A stretch of DNA of 64,000 bases from Corynebacterium lowii (GCF_001412085.1 NZ_LKEV01000002.1:372001-436000), one strand, 5' to 3'. Numbered from the stretch's first letter, positions 53,713-63,794 are shown. Translations and numbers: made by a program. Notes: generated from the letters alone by a model not told the origin.

Positions 53713-54770
53713 TGTGGCGCACCGTGGGCAGGCATCTCCTGCGCTTTCTTCTCTTGCTCTTCCTGGGCAGCCTGGCAATCTTTGGGCTCCTGCGTATTCT
53801 TCCCGGCAACCCGGCAGAAATTGCCCTGGGTGTCACGGCCACCGAGGAGAATGTGGCCGAGCTCTCCGCTCAGTTGGGCACCGACCGCCCCCTGCACCAG
53901 CAGTATCTGGATTGGGTTTCGGGCATGTTGCGTGGCGATTTTGGCACCTCGCTGAGCAGCGGGCAGGAAATTACCCCGCTGCTGCTTGACCGCGGGGCCG
54001 TCTCTCTTATTCTCTGCCTCAGTTCCCTTTTCCTCGCCCTGCTCATCGCCGTTCCCCTGGGCATGGCTGCTACTCGACGCCGCTGGGGTACTGCCATCTC
54101 GGTGCTCAGTCAGGTAGGCATCGCGGTGCCCAGTTTCTTGGCCGCCGTGCTGCTGGTGATGGTGTTTTCCCTTCACCTGGGCTGGCTGCCCGCTAATGGG
54201 TGGATACCCCCGGGGGAGGACTTCGGGGGATTCCTTTCCCGCCTTATCCTCCCGGTGCTGGCACTGACCGTGGTGCAAGCCTCGATCCTCACCCGCTACG
54301 TGCGCTCGGCCCTGCTTGAGGTTTTAGAGCAGGACTTCATGCGCACCGCCTACGCCACCGGGCAGGGGCGCGGTGAGGCGTTGCTGAGCCATGCGCTGCG
54401 CAATGCCGCCATTCCGGTGCTCACCGTTACCGGCCTGCAATTGACCTCGCTCATCGTGGGTGCGGTGGTGATCGAGCAAGTCTTTGTTATTCCTGGCCTG
54501 GGTTCTCTGCTGCTCAGCGCCGTGAGCAGCCGCGATCTCCTCATGGTGCAGGCCATCGTGATGGTGCTGGTGTTCTTCACGCTGCTGGTCAATCTCATAG
54601 TGGACGTCACCACCACGCTCATCGACCCCCGCCTGCGCGCCGGAGACCTCCCACGCCGAAACTCGCAGACAACCCAGGCAGACCAGGCTGCACAGGCAAC
54701 CACACCGGAAAGCCCGCAGAATGACGAGGGTGGCGTCGCCAAGCCCTCCGCGGAAGGAGCCCCCGCATGA
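53712..54770 (+). CDS. Peptide-type ABC permease, DppB-like
   Basis: A 352-residue permease with six membrane segments; typical LPGNPAEIALG near residue 30 and the coupling loop RTAYATGQGRGEALLSHALRNAAIPVL. It ends in a Gln/Ala/Glu-rich tail and overlaps the next gene by 4 nt. Confidence 0.92.
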   Translation: MWRTVGRHLLRFLLLLFLGSLAIFGLLRILPGNPAEIALGVTATEENVAELSAQLGTDRPLHQQYLDWVSGMLRGDFGTSLSSGQEITPLLLDRGAVSLILCLSSLFLALLIAVPLGMAATRRRWGTAISVLSQVGIAVPSFLAAVLLVMVFSLHLGWLPANGWIPPGEDFGGFLSRLILPVLALTVVQASILTRYVRSALLEVLEQDFMRTAYATGQGRGEALLSHALRNAAIPVLTVTGLQLTSLIVGAVVIEQVFVIPGLGSLLLSAVSSRDLLMVQAIVMVLVFFTLLVNLIVDVTTTLIDPRLRAGDLPRRNSQTTQADQAAQATTPESPQNDEGGVAKPSAEGAPA

Positions 54771-55594
54771 CCTCTGTATTGCGTCGCCTTTCCCCTACCG
54801 GATGGGTGGGGTTAGCCCTGGTGGCTGCGGTATTTTTCATCGCTGCGCTCTCTGCACTGTGGACCCCCTACGATCCGCTCGCCGTGGCTCCCGGACATCG
54901 CTTGGAGGGCTCCTCTATGCAGCACCTCTTGGGTACGGACCGCTTTGGGCGCGATGTTCTCTCCCGGATCATGGTGGGTTCCCAGATCACGCTGCTGGTG
55001 GGGGTGGTCTCGGTGGGAATCTCCGCCCTCATCGGCGTGCCCCTAGGTCTGTGGGCCGCGCTGCGCAAGGGGGGGGTGAACACCGCCATCATGCGCGGGG
55101 CTGATTTATTGCTCGCCTTCCCCGCCCTCTTGCTGGCCATTCTTTCCGGAGCGATCTTTGGGGCCTCCACGTGGTCCGCCATGTTGGCCATCGGTATCGC
55201 GGGAATCCCCGGTTTCATCCGCGTCACGCGAGCCAATGCCCTCCAGGTACTCACTCAGGATTACATCGCCGCCGCCCGTATCGGCGGACGCAGCCACACG
55301 TCCATCGCCACGGTGCACGTGCTGCCTAATATCGTCTCCACGCTGATCGTGCAGGCCTCGGTAGCCTTCGCCTTGGCGGTACTCGCGGAGGCGGCACTGA
55401 GTTTCCTGGGGTTGGGCACGCCCCCACCGGACGCCTCGTGGGGGCGCATGCTGGGCGACGCCCAGGCTTCCCTGGCCTCCGCCCCGCACGTGGCGATTTG
55501 GCCCGGCGTGGCCATTGCGCTCACGGTCTTGGGCTTTAACCTGCTCGGTGATGGCCTACGCGATGCCTTTGATCCCCGGAGGAGAACACACTGA
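54767..55594 (+). CDS. Peptide-type ABC permease, DppC-like
   Basis: A 275-residue permease; HLLGTDRFGRDVLSRIMVGSQ at residues 47-67 and LSFLGLGTPPPDASWGRML are diagnostic. Pairs with the DppB-like protein. Its TGA overlaps the ATG of the ATPase gene by 1 nt. Confidence 0.93.
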   Translation: MTSVLRRLSPTGWVGLALVAAVFFIAALSALWTPYDPLAVAPGHRLEGSSMQHLLGTDRFGRDVLSRIMVGSQITLLVGVVSVGISALIGVPLGLWAALRKGGVNTAIMRGADLLLAFPALLLAILSGAIFGASTWSAMLAIGIAGIPGFIRVTRANALQVLTQDYIAAARIGGRSHTSIATVHVLPNIVSTLIVQASVAFALAVLAEAALSFLGLGTPPPDASWGRMLGDAQASLASAPHVAIWPGVAIALTVLGFNLLGDGLRDAFDPRRRTH

Positions 55595-57099
55595 TGTCCA
55601 CACACTCTGCCGTATTGAGCGTAGAAAATCTCGGTATTTCCGACCTCGTAGAGGGAGTTTCCTTCGAGCTACGCCCTGGTCAACGGGTGGGGCTCATTGG
55701 AGAATCCGGCTCCGGTAAGTCGCTCACCGCGCTGGCTCTGATGGGGCTGTGTCCCCTGCCGGTGCGCGGAAACATCCGTCTTGGAGACACCGAACTCGTG
55801 GGAGCGCGCGAAAAGAGCCTGCGCAGCATACGCGGTCAGCGCATCGCTATGGTGTTCCAGGAACCCATGACGGCGCTCAACCCCCTCATGACGGTGGGCA
55901 CGCAGCTCATCAAGGCCATGAAAGCCCACGGCCGCGATCTCAGTGCGGCGCACCTCCGCGACGAAGCCGCGGCTCTCTTCCGGGACGTCGGCCTGCACGA
56001 GGAACACCTCGGGGCTTATCCCCATCAGCTTTCCGGCGGCCAACGCCAGCGCGTGCTTATCGCTATGGCACTTTCCCAATCCCCGGAGGTGCTCATCTGC
56101 GATGAGCCCACCACCGCCCTGGATGCCACCGTGCAGCGCCAGATCATCGAGGTCATCCTGCGGGTCACCGAGCAGCGCAATATCGCCCTGCTTTTTATCA
56201 GCCACGATCTTTCCCTCGTGTCCACCCTGTGCGATCACCTCTTGGTTATGGAATCCGGGCGCATCATCGAGCGCGGCTCCACCGAGGAGATTCTGCGCCA
56301 GCCCCAACAGGAGCGCACCCGCGCCCTCATCGCGGCCACGCAGCTCTCCGAGCGCTCCCCCTCCCCTGCTATCGACGCCCCCCTAGAAACCGCCATCGAG
56401 GTCACCCAGGTATCGCGCACCTTTTCCACCCGTGGCCGCACCGTGGAGGCCCTGCGCGAGGTGAGCCTTCGCGTGCCCCAGGGAACCCGGTTGGGCATCG
56501 TGGGCGGCTCCGGCTCGGGGAAAACCACGCTGCTGCGCATGATCGCAGGATTGGAGCAACCGGATTCCGGCTCCGTGCGCGTTCACGGGCGCACCCACAT
56601 GGTTTTTCAGGACCCCTATTCCTCCTTCAACCCTCGTATGAAGGTGGGAACCGCCATCACGGAGGCGCTGCGGCTGCCGCGCGCCCAGCGCACCGAGCGA
56701 GCAGCCCGCCTCATGGAGCAGGTGGGGCTGAACCCTGGGGACGTCGATAAGCTCCCGCATGAGTTCTCCGGTGGGCAGCGCCAGCGGCTCTCCCTGGCCC
56801 GCGCGCTCTCCGTCGATCCCGATGTGTTGCTGGCCGATGAGGCGGTTTCCGCCCTGGACGTCACCGTGCGCGCGCGGGTGCTTGACCTCCTCGATCAGGC
56901 GGTGACCCCGGAGCGCACCCTGGTATTCGTCTCCCACGAACTTGGGGTAATCCGGCACCTCTGCACGGAGGTGGTGGTGATGCGCGCAGGGGAAATCGTA
57001 GAACGAGGGCCGGTGGAGCGGGTGTGGAAAGAGCCCGAGCACCCCTATACGCGCGAGCTGCTGGCGGCCATTACTCCGGCGCTCTCGCCGCATGTGTGA
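55594..57099 (+). CDS. Fused double ATP-binding protein of the peptide ABC transporter
   Basis: A 501-residue protein with two ABC domains in one chain. Domain 1 (10-240): Walker A GESGSGKSLT, signature LSGGQRQRV, Walker B VLICDEPTTALD. Domain 2 (265-500): Walker A GGSGSGKTT, LSLARALS after FSGGQRQR, VLLADEAVSALD. This DppD-DppF fusion makes the transporter a complete four-gene set. Confidence 0.93.
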   Translation: MSTHSAVLSVENLGISDLVEGVSFELRPGQRVGLIGESGSGKSLTALALMGLCPLPVRGNIRLGDTELVGAREKSLRSIRGQRIAMVFQEPMTALNPLMTVGTQLIKAMKAHGRDLSAAHLRDEAAALFRDVGLHEEHLGAYPHQLSGGQRQRVLIAMALSQSPEVLICDEPTTALDATVQRQIIEVILRVTEQRNIALLFISHDLSLVSTLCDHLLVMESGRIIERGSTEEILRQPQQERTRALIAATQLSERSPSPAIDAPLETAIEVTQVSRTFSTRGRTVEALREVSLRVPQGTRLGIVGGSGSGKTTLLRMIAGLEQPDSGSVRVHGRTHMVFQDPYSSFNPRMKVGTAITEALRLPRAQRTERAARLMEQVGLNPGDVDKLPHEFSGGQRQRLSLARALSVDPDVLLADEAVSALDVTVRARVLDLLDQAVTPERTLVFVSHELGVIRHLCTEVVVMRAGEIVERGPVERVWKEPEHPYTRELLAAITPALSPHV

Positions 57100-57191
57100 T
57101 AGTTCATAGCACAGCGATATGCCTTAAACGCCCCACACTGGGATAAAATGCAAAAGGAAGATTATTCTCAACAAGGAGTGCCGGTAGCAAC

Positions 57192-58469
57192 ATGGCTCAT
57201 ATCCCACGGCAAGTGCCCAACCCCAGCGAGATCTTTGATCTGCTGAAGTTCAAGACCCCCGATCTGAACCTCAAGCGCGCACGACTCAGCAAAGCGCAGA
57301 CCATTGACGATCTGCGCGTGATCGCTAAGCGACGCACCCCCGCCGCCGCCTTCGACTACACCGACGGCGCCGCCGATGACGAGATCTCCATGAACCGCGC
57401 CCGCCAGGCCTTCAAGGACGTGGAGTTCCACCCCTCCATTCTCAAGGACGTTTCCCAGCTGGATACCTCCACCGAGATTTTCGGCGGCCCCTCCTCCCTG
57501 CCCTTCGGCATCGCCCCCACCGGCTTTACCCGCCTCATGCAGACCGAGGGCGAGGTAGCCGGTGCTTCCGCAGCCGGGCGCGCGGGTATCCCCTTCGCCC
57601 TGTCCACCCTGGGCACCACCTCCATCGAGGACGTGAAGAAGGCCAACCCGCACGGGCGCAACATGTTCCAGCTCTATGTGATGCGCGATCGCTCCATCTC
57701 CTACGGCCTGGTGGAGCGCGCCGCCAAGGCGGGCTTTGACACCCTCTTCTTCACCGTGGATACCCCGGTGGCCGGTGCCCGCCTGCGCGATGCTCGCAAT
57801 GGTTTCTCCATTCCCCCGCAGATCTCCCTGGGCACGGTGCTCAACGCCATTCCGCGCCCCTGGTGGTGGTGGGACTTCCTGACCACCCCGCCGCTGGAGT
57901 TCGCCTCCCTAACCACCACGGGTGGCACCGTGGGCGAGCTGCTCAATAACGCGATGGATCCCACCATCAAGTTCGATGACCTCGACGAGATTCGCTCCCT
58001 GTGGCCCGGCAAGCTCGTGGTCAAGGGCGTGCAGAACCTTGAGGATTCCAAGAAGCTCGCGGACCTGGGCGTGGACGGCATCATCCTGTCCAACCACGGT
58101 GGCCGCCAGCTCGACCGCGCCCCCGTGCCCTTCCACCTCCTGCCCGAGGTGGTGCGCGAAGTCGGCTCCGACCTGGACGTGGCGATGGACACCGGCATCA
58201 TGCACGGTGCGGACATCGTGGCCGCCCTGGCGATGGGTGCGAAGTTCACCTTCATTGGCCGCGCCTACCTCTACGGCCTCATGGCCGGTGGCGAGGCCGG
58301 TGTGGACCGCACCATCGAGATTCTGGCCAGCCAGGTGCGCCGCACCATGCAGCTGCTCCAGGTTTCCTCCGTGGAGGAACTCGGCCCGCAGCACGTGACC
58401 CAGCTCAACCGCCTGAACCCGCGCCAGATTGACTTTGATGTGCGCGAGGATCGCGGAGGGTTTGTGTAA
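57192..58469 (+). CDS. lldD: Quinone-dependent L-lactate dehydrogenase
   Basis: A 425-residue FMN alpha-hydroxyacid dehydrogenase oxidising L-lactate to pyruvate. [11 protein letters not shown] starts the FMN domain; the active-site His and Arg lie in [14 protein letters not shown] (about residue 298); [30 protein letters not shown] is the C-terminal FMN site. A putative -10 GATAAAAT and AAGGAG precede it. A long terminator follows. Confidence 0.95.
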   Translation: MAHIPRQVPNPSEIFDLLKFKTPDLNLKRARLSKAQTIDDLRVIAKRRTPAAAFDYTDGAADDEISMNRARQAFKDVEFHPSILKDVSQLDTSTEIFGGPSSLPFGIAPTGFTRLMQTEGEVAGASAAGRAGIPFALSTLGTTSIEDVKKANPHGRNMFQLYVMRDRSISYGLVERAAKAGFDTLFFTVDTPVAGARLRDARNGFSIPPQISLGTVLNAIPRPWWWWDFLTTPPLEFASLTTTGGTVGELLNNAMDPTIKFDDLDEIRSLWPGKLVVKGVQNLEDSKKLADLGVDGIILSNHGGRQLDRAPVPFHLLPEVVREVGSDLDVAMDTGIMHGADIVAALAMGAKFTFIGRAYLYGLMAGGEAGVDRTIEILASQVRRTMQLLQVSSVEELGPQHVTQLNRLNPRQIDFDVREDRGGFV

Positions 58470-58487
58470 GTCCTCTTTGAGGTGAGC

Positions 58488-58537
58488 AAAAGGCTCGGTG
58501 AAGCGTTGATAAACGCCGTTCACCGAGCCTTTTCCTT
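58488..58537 (+). terminator. Terminator after lldD
   Basis: Long stem AAAAGGCTCGGTGAA (58488-58502) paired with its complement at 58519-58533, with an inner GCGTT/AACGC stem, followed by TTTCC. Ends 180 nt before the ribokinase start. Confidence 0.88.
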
Positions 58538-58712
58538 CATTTCCTGGCTCCCCGCCTCATTCCCCGAGATCACCCGCCACGCTCCCCCGCTAGGCTGTGC
58601 AGGTAGTGCTGTGCTGGGTATGCCGCACGCAAACGGTGCATTGCTTGGGGCGCCGCACCCCGGGCCGTACGACGCCGCAGACCGCACACCTCCGCCAGGA
58701 AGGGAGAAGAAG

Positions 58713-59621
58713 TTGTCTAAGAAGGTTGTGGTGGTTGGCTCCATCAATGCCGACCTCACCGTTCACGTTCACCGCCACCCCCACCCGGGCGAAACCCTGG
58801 CGGGCAGCGGCGGCGAGATTTCCGCCGGGGGCAAGGGAGCCAATCAGGCCGTGGCCGCCGCCCTCCAAGACGCAGAGGTGGCCCTCATCGGCGCGGTGGG
58901 CGGCGATGCCTATGCTCGGCCCGCCACCGAGTACCTGCGTTCCTCCGGAGTGGACCTCGCCGCCGTAGCAGAGGTGGAGGGTCCCACGGGCCTGGCGGTG
59001 ATTACCGTTTCCGCCGATGGGGAGAACTCCATCATCGTGGTGCCCGGTGCGAATGCCGCCGTGAACAGCGAGTACGTGGGCGGGCACGCCGCCACCATTA
59101 AAGAGGCCGCCGTGCTGCTGCTCCAGGGCGAGATTCCCGCCGAGGGTTTTGCCCGCGCCATCGACTCCGCAGGAGAAAACACCCGCGTGGTGGTCAATCT
59201 CGCCCCGGTGGTGCCGGTGCCGCGTGAGGCCCTGGTACAGGCCGATCCCCTGGTGGCCAATGAGCACGAGGCCGGGTTGATTCTGGAACAACTAGGCTCC
59301 CCCAGCACCTCGGAGGACCCCGCAGACCTCGCCCGCGACCTGCTGCGTGCGGGCTTTGCCAGCGTGGTGCTCACCCTGGGCGCCAAGGGCGCGCTCGTGG
59401 CCCAAGGCCAGGAGGTCACGCCCATTCCCACACCCACCATCACCCCGGTGGATACCACGGGGGCGGGCGATGCCTTTGCCGGTGCCCTTGCCGCCCGCTT
59501 GGCTCGCGGTTCCTCGCTTATCGACGCCGCCCATCACGCCGCCCGCGTGGGCGCCTACGCGGCCACGGGGCACGGGGCACAGGCCTCTTATCCGGGGATG
59601 GAGGACGAGTTGCCGGGATAG
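58713..59621 (+). CDS. rbsK: Ribokinase
   Basis: A 302-residue PfkB-family kinase phosphorylating ribose. TTG 58713 is chosen: GGAAGGGAG lies 6 nt upstream, and the protein then begins with the usual strand KKVVVVGSINADLTVHVHRHPHPGE. GGKGANQAVAAALQ is at about 40-53 and DTTGAGDAFAGALAARL near 250. No ribose transporter genes are adjacent. The stop lies 2 nt from the next gene's stop. Confidence 0.9.
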   Translation: MSKKVVVVGSINADLTVHVHRHPHPGETLAGSGGEISAGGKGANQAVAAALQDAEVALIGAVGGDAYARPATEYLRSSGVDLAAVAEVEGPTGLAVITVSADGENSIIVVPGANAAVNSEYVGGHAATIKEAAVLLLQGEIPAEGFARAIDSAGENTRVVVNLAPVVPVPREALVQADPLVANEHEAGLILEQLGSPSTSEDPADLARDLLRAGFASVVLTLGAKGALVAQGQEVTPIPTPTITPVDTTGAGDAFAGALAARLARGSSLIDAAHHAARVGAYAATGHGAQASYPGMEDELPG

Positions 59622-59623
59622 TC

Positions 59624-60892
59624 TCAGGGGCGCAAGCAAGCCAGGGGCACGACAAGCACACCATCATCGCGGCGGTAGGCGGCCTTTCCTCCGGTCACGA
59701 CCATGAGGAAGGACGGAGCACCCATGCGAGAGGTATCCACGCGCTCAGCTAGTTTCTGTAGATTCGCAGCCGCCTCGTCCACCTGCCGCTCGCCCAGTTT
59801 GACCTCCACCGGAGCCCAGCGGCCGTCGGCAAGCACCACCACGGCATCGGCCTCCAGGCCTGTTTTATCCCGGTAATGGAAGAGACTGCCGTCCATCGCC
59901 TCGGCGTAAACGCGCAGGTCACGCACACAAAGCGATTCAAAGAGCAAACCGTATGCCTCCATATCGTGCAGTAGATTCGCCGCGGTGGCCCGCATGAGGG
60001 CGGTCCCCACGGAGGGATCCACAAAGTGCCTCGTGGGGCTGGTGCGCACGGCGGTCTTGGAGCGCAGCGCCGGATTCCACGCCTCTAGTTCATCGGTGAT
60101 GTAGGCCCGAGCAAGGGCGTCGAGGTAGTCACTCACGGTGTTGGGAGACATCGCCTCATCATTGACAGCTAGGTCCGCCGCCATCGTCGCCTGCGATGCC
60201 TGCGTGGATATGTGGCGAGCGTAGGAGCGCATGAGTGCGCGGACCCGCGTGGCGTTGCGATTCACCCCATCAATGCGGGAAATATCCGATTCCACCAGGC
60301 CATCGATGTAGGCGCGGGCAAGATCAGGCGAACGATTGCTCTGCCCTGTGGTAATGGCGGCGGGCCAGCCACCCCGGCAGAGAATCTGCGCCATATCCTC
60401 CACGTCCAGGGGAGAGATACCGCCGATAGCCTCACCCGGTGCGTCGAAGAGCTCCGCTAAGGACACATCACCCGAGGATTCCTGCGATTCGTGGAGCGTC
60501 ATGGGCCGCATGACAAAACTCGTGATGCGCCCCACTCCCGAGTGAGCCGGGCTGACCGTGGGGGTGCTCGATCCCGTCAGAATGAATTGGCCAGAGGTGC
60601 GCCTGCGGTCCACGGCAAAGCGCACGGCGTCCCAGAGTTGCGGGGCCATTTGCCACTCGTCAATGAGCCGTGGGGTAGCACCCTCTAAGAGTTTGGAGGG
60701 TTTCGCATCCGCCAGGGCCAAGTAGGAGGCGGAGTAATCGGGGTCTTGGAGGTAGATAACGCTGCTTGCCTGTTGCAGGGCCGTTTCCGTCTTGCCGCAC
60801 CACTTAGGCCCTTTGACCTGTACCGCCCCGCTCGTGGCCAAGGCCTGGGCTAACCTGGCGTCCGCAATACGGGGTAAATAATCGTGGGTCAC
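59624..60892 (-). CDS. AAA ATPase with DUF4143
   Basis: A 422-residue ATP-binding protein: Walker A GPKWCGKTETALQQ (about 28-41), Walker B-like LIDEWQMAPQLWDAVR (about 77), a DUF4143 region in the second half including FESLCVRDLRVYAEAMDGSLFHYRDKTGLEADAVV. The family is often strain-variable and of unsettled role. It sits next to a tandem repeat array. Confidence 0.88.
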   Translation of the reverse strand: MTHDYLPRIADARLAQALATSGAVQVKGPKWCGKTETALQQASSVIYLQDPDYSASYLALADAKPSKLLEGATPRLIDEWQMAPQLWDAVRFAVDRRRTSGQFILTGSSTPTVSPAHSGVGRITSFVMRPMTLHESQESSGDVSLAELFDAPGEAIGGISPLDVEDMAQILCRGGWPAAITTGQSNRSPDLARAYIDGLVESDISRIDGVNRNATRVRALMRSYARHISTQASQATMAADLAVNDEAMSPNTVSDYLDALARAYITDELEAWNPALRSKTAVRTSPTRHFVDPSVGTALMRATAANLLHDMEAYGLLFESLCVRDLRVYAEAMDGSLFHYRDKTGLEADAVVVLADGRWAPVEVKLGERQVDEAAANLQKLAERVDTSRMGAPSFLMVVTGGKAAYRRDDGVLVVPLACLRP

Positions 60893-60935
60893 GCACCCTC
60901 CCTCGATAGGCTATCTCCGCTGCTCAGGATAGCAT

Positions 60936-61020
60936 ACTGAGTGGTTTGGACCGTTTCTACTGAGTCATTTGGACGGGTTTTATTGAGTGATTTGGACCGT
61001 TCTCACTGAGTGATTTGGCC
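60936..61020. repeat. 23-bp tandem repeat, 3.7 copies
   Basis: Direct repeats start at 60936, 60959, 60982 and 61005 (the last partial). The shared core is ACTGAGTGATTTGGACCG followed by five variable bases. Copies differ by 2-6 positions. It lies between a DUF4143 ATPase gene and a damaged phosphoesterase gene. Not a CRISPR, as there are no spacers. It could be an insertion-sequence end of the IS21 type (which carry multiple repeats) or a regulator array. Confidence 0.85.
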
Positions 61021-61120
61021 GCAATCTTCACCCACTGTTCCCCTGCCATTCACCTGGGATTCTCCTATGGCTGCGATAATCTGTACCGTCCCACACCGCC
61101 CATCCCCCGGAGGTTCCCCG

Positions 61121-62674
61121 GTGAAACGCCGTACCGTCCTCAAAGCCGCCGCTGCGGCTGGTTGATTCCCCTTGCTCGGCAAGGCCCCGCTCTCCTCTGC
61201 CTCCGCCACTACCGACGCCACCGCAACCACACCGCAGCAGCACGTCCTCTTTAGCGAGGGCTTCGACGAAGTAACCAACCCCGCCTCCTTCACGCATCGC
61301 CTGCCCGAGGGCTGGACGAACACGGTGGAGGGAGTGACCTCCGGGGAGAAGCACTGGGAGGGTTGGACGCTGGCCACCATCAGGGATTGGACCTGGGCTG
61401 CGGGCACGGATAAAAGGCAGTGGTTCACCCGGGGTTATGAGCAGGTGGCGATCATTGATTCCAAGCAGCAGCGCCTTAATTCCACCGATTCCATGAACGC
61501 CCACCTCTTCTCCCCCGCTATTGAGGTCACAGGCCACGCGGAGGTGGTGGTGGAGTTCGATTCCCACTATCGCCAGGGTAAAAAGGGCCAGCGCGCCGTG
61601 GTGACCGCCACACTCGATGACAATGAGGAGCGCGAGATTCTGCGCTTGGAAGAAGATCGCATTTCCTCCCACGAGGCGCTGCGCCTTCCCCTTCCCACCG
61701 GGGCCACCACGCTGCGCCTGGGTTTTCATTACCTCGGCGGCAATGATGATTGGTTCTGGGCCATTGATAACGTGGCCGTCACCCTGCCGCTGGCAGAACC
61801 CGCGCACGAGCCGGTGGCCATCATTGATGTTCTCTCCGATATCCAGGGCGATATTGCCGATTATGAGGACGCCGTGCGCCAGCTCAACGCCATGCCCGAA
61901 CCCGCCCAGGCGCTAGTGATTAATGGCGATGCCGTGGATAAGGGCAGCCGGGAACTCTGGGAGGAGTTCACCGCCGCCGCCCGGCGCACCCCTCATACCT
62001 CGGGAAATACCATCATGACCGCCGGAAACCACGAGATGTATGGCGATGAGGGCTCGCAAACCTATATCCAGCGCTTTTTGGATTATTCACGCAGCCAGGG
62101 GCTCTGGCAGGAGATACTGGTAAACGGTATTCCCTTGCTCACCATCAATTCCGAGTACTACTCCGATGTGGACCGCGACGGTAAAGAACCCTTCGTGCGG
62201 CTCTCCCCTGAACAACTCTCCTGGCTCGATGAACGCCTCGCCCACTGGCGCGATCAGGGCCAGCCGGTGTTGCTCTTTGCCCACTACCTGCTACCCAATA
62301 CCGTCTCTATGTCTCACAGCGCGTGGTATCAGAATGACTACGAGGACCTAGAGGCCCTTTCCAATGTGCTGAGCAAGTACACCCACCAGGTGATGTTCAC
62401 CTCCCACAGCCACGCCTCCCTGCTCCACCAGCACGATTGGTGGGGTATGCGCCGCTACGCGGGCACGGGTGAGGCGGGCAAGCGGGGTTTTCCGGTGGTC
62501 AATACCGGGGCAATCCTCAACGCCTATATGCCCGAGGACGATCACGACGAGACGATCCTTGACGGCCCGGCCTCCTCCGGGCTGCGGGTGCGTATTTATC
62601 ACGATCGCGTGCGCGTGGAGGCCTGGGACTTCATCGAGAAGAAGCGGGTGAAAGTGCAGGACTTCCGCCGCTAA
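61121..62674 (+). pseudogene. Tat-exported metallophosphoesterase, signal peptide interrupted
   Basis: GTG 61121 with GGAGG 7 nt upstream begins MKRRTVLKAAAAAG, a Tat signal (RRTVLK). Codon 15 is TGA (61163-61165); the same frame then continues FPLLGKAPLSSASA, the rest of the h-region and cleavage site, into a 500-residue body. The body has an N-terminal beta-sandwich domain (SEGFDEVTNPASF...) and a calcineurin-like phosphoesterase domain with DVLSDIQGD, GDAVDKGS, GNHEM and SHSHAS. An internal TTG at 61172 could start a leaderless cytoplasmic form. The stop interlocks with the next gene by 4 nt. Confidence 0.8.
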
Positions 62675-63609
62675 AGAACGCGCACGGCCTCCACCACCAG
62701 GTTCCAGAACCTCTCGTGGTCCAGGCGCACCGCCACGGAGGTGTGGCAGTCCTCGGGCGCGGGGGCTCGGAAATCCGCCACCGTCATGCCGGTGGTGAGC
62801 GCCCCACGCAGTTCCACATCCAGGGGCACCTTCACGGTGCTCACCACGGCGGGGTCGATGAGGTAGGCGATGGTACAGGGGTCGTGCACCGGAGGGTCGT
62901 CGAAACCCTGGGCCTGGCGGTAAGCCTCACGGAAGAAACCGCACAGGCCCACCACAAAGTCCCCGGCCTGAGTACCCAGCTGGGCAAAGCGCTCCTCCAC
63001 CTCGCGGGTGGCAAGGGCCTGGTGGGTGAGGTCGAGGCCCACCATCACCACGGGCCAGGATTCGTTGAATACGATGTGCGCGGCCTCGGGGTCCACGGAG
63101 ATATTGAACTCCGCCGTGGCCGTTTTATTGCCCTCGTGATAACCGCCGCCCATGAGTACCACCTCGCGCACCCGCTCCACGATGCGCGGTTCCTTGCGCG
63201 CGGCCATCGCAATGTTGGTCAGCGGACCAGTAGGCACCAGGGTGATGGTGCCCGGTTCGTGGCTCATCACCGTATCAATAATGAAGTCCACGGCATGCGC
63301 CTGCTCCACGGAAACGCGCGGGTCTGGCAATTCAAAGCCGTGAATCTCCATACCGGAATCGCCGTGGACATCGGCGGCCACCTCCACCGGGCGCACCAGG
63401 GGGCGCGTGCAACCGGCGTGCAGGGGGACGTCGATAAGCCCGGCAATGGTCATCACCTGCCGGGCGTTGAAGGTGACCTTCTCTAGGGTCTGATTGCCGC
63501 CAATGGTGGTAATACCCACCAGGTCGATAGCGGGGTTGCCTGCGGCGAGGAGGATGGCGACGGCATCGTCGTGGCCGGGGTCGCAATCGAGAATGATTTT
63601 TCGCGCCAT
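62671..63609 (-). CDS. Nucleoside hydrolase
   Basis: A 312-residue inosine/uridine-preferring nucleoside N-ribohydrolase, freeing bases and ribose. The Ca2+ site IILDCDPGHDDAVAILLA is at residues 4-21; TGPLTNIAMA and HDPCTIAYL are also typical. The nearby ribokinase could use its ribose. Upstream there is a short ORF. Confidence 0.93.
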   Translation of the reverse strand: MARKIILDCDPGHDDAVAILLAAGNPAIDLVGITTIGGNQTLEKVTFNARQVMTIAGLIDVPLHAGCTRPLVRPVEVAADVHGDSGMEIHGFELPDPRVSVEQAHAVDFIIDTVMSHEPGTITLVPTGPLTNIAMAARKEPRIVERVREVVLMGGGYHEGNKTATAEFNISVDPEAAHIVFNESWPVVMVGLDLTHQALATREVEERFAQLGTQAGDFVVGLCGFFREAYRQAQGFDDPPVHDPCTIAYLIDPAVVSTVKVPLDVELRGALTTGMTVADFRAPAPEDCHTSVAVRLDHERFWNLVVEAVRVL

Positions 63610-63619
63610 GCTTGTGCCC

Positions 63620-63760
63620 CTAGCTGGAATAAATACGCGGCAGCAGGGAAAGGTCCAGCAGGTGTTCCTCCGGCACCTCGAAAATCCCCATCATCTGATC
63701 GAACTCGTGGGCTTCCGCTCCAGAGAGCAATACCTGCTCCCGATCCATCCAGGGCTCCAT
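63620..63760 (-). CDS. Hypothetical small protein, 46 aa
   Basis: Acidic short ORF (MEPWMDREQVLLSGAE... ending PRIYSS) ending 10 nt before the nucleoside hydrolase start and on the same strand. It could be a real small protein or a chance ORF; the close spacing favours co-transcription. Confidence 0.4.
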   Translation of the reverse strand: MEPWMDREQVLLSGAEAHEFDQMMGIFEVPEEHLLDLSLLPRIYSS

Positions 63761-63794
63761 ACCACCAGAGTGTAACCCACCCGGTGCGGGCGCA

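Noticed and set aside
60936..61020. CRISPR array
   Set aside because: The 23-bp units are directly adjacent, with no unique spacers, and no cas genes are in the window.
61163..61165. Selenocysteine codon in the phosphoesterase
   Set aside because: The TGA lies in a signal peptide hydrophobic stretch, not at a catalytic site, and no SECIS-like hairpin follows; a nonsense mutation is simpler.
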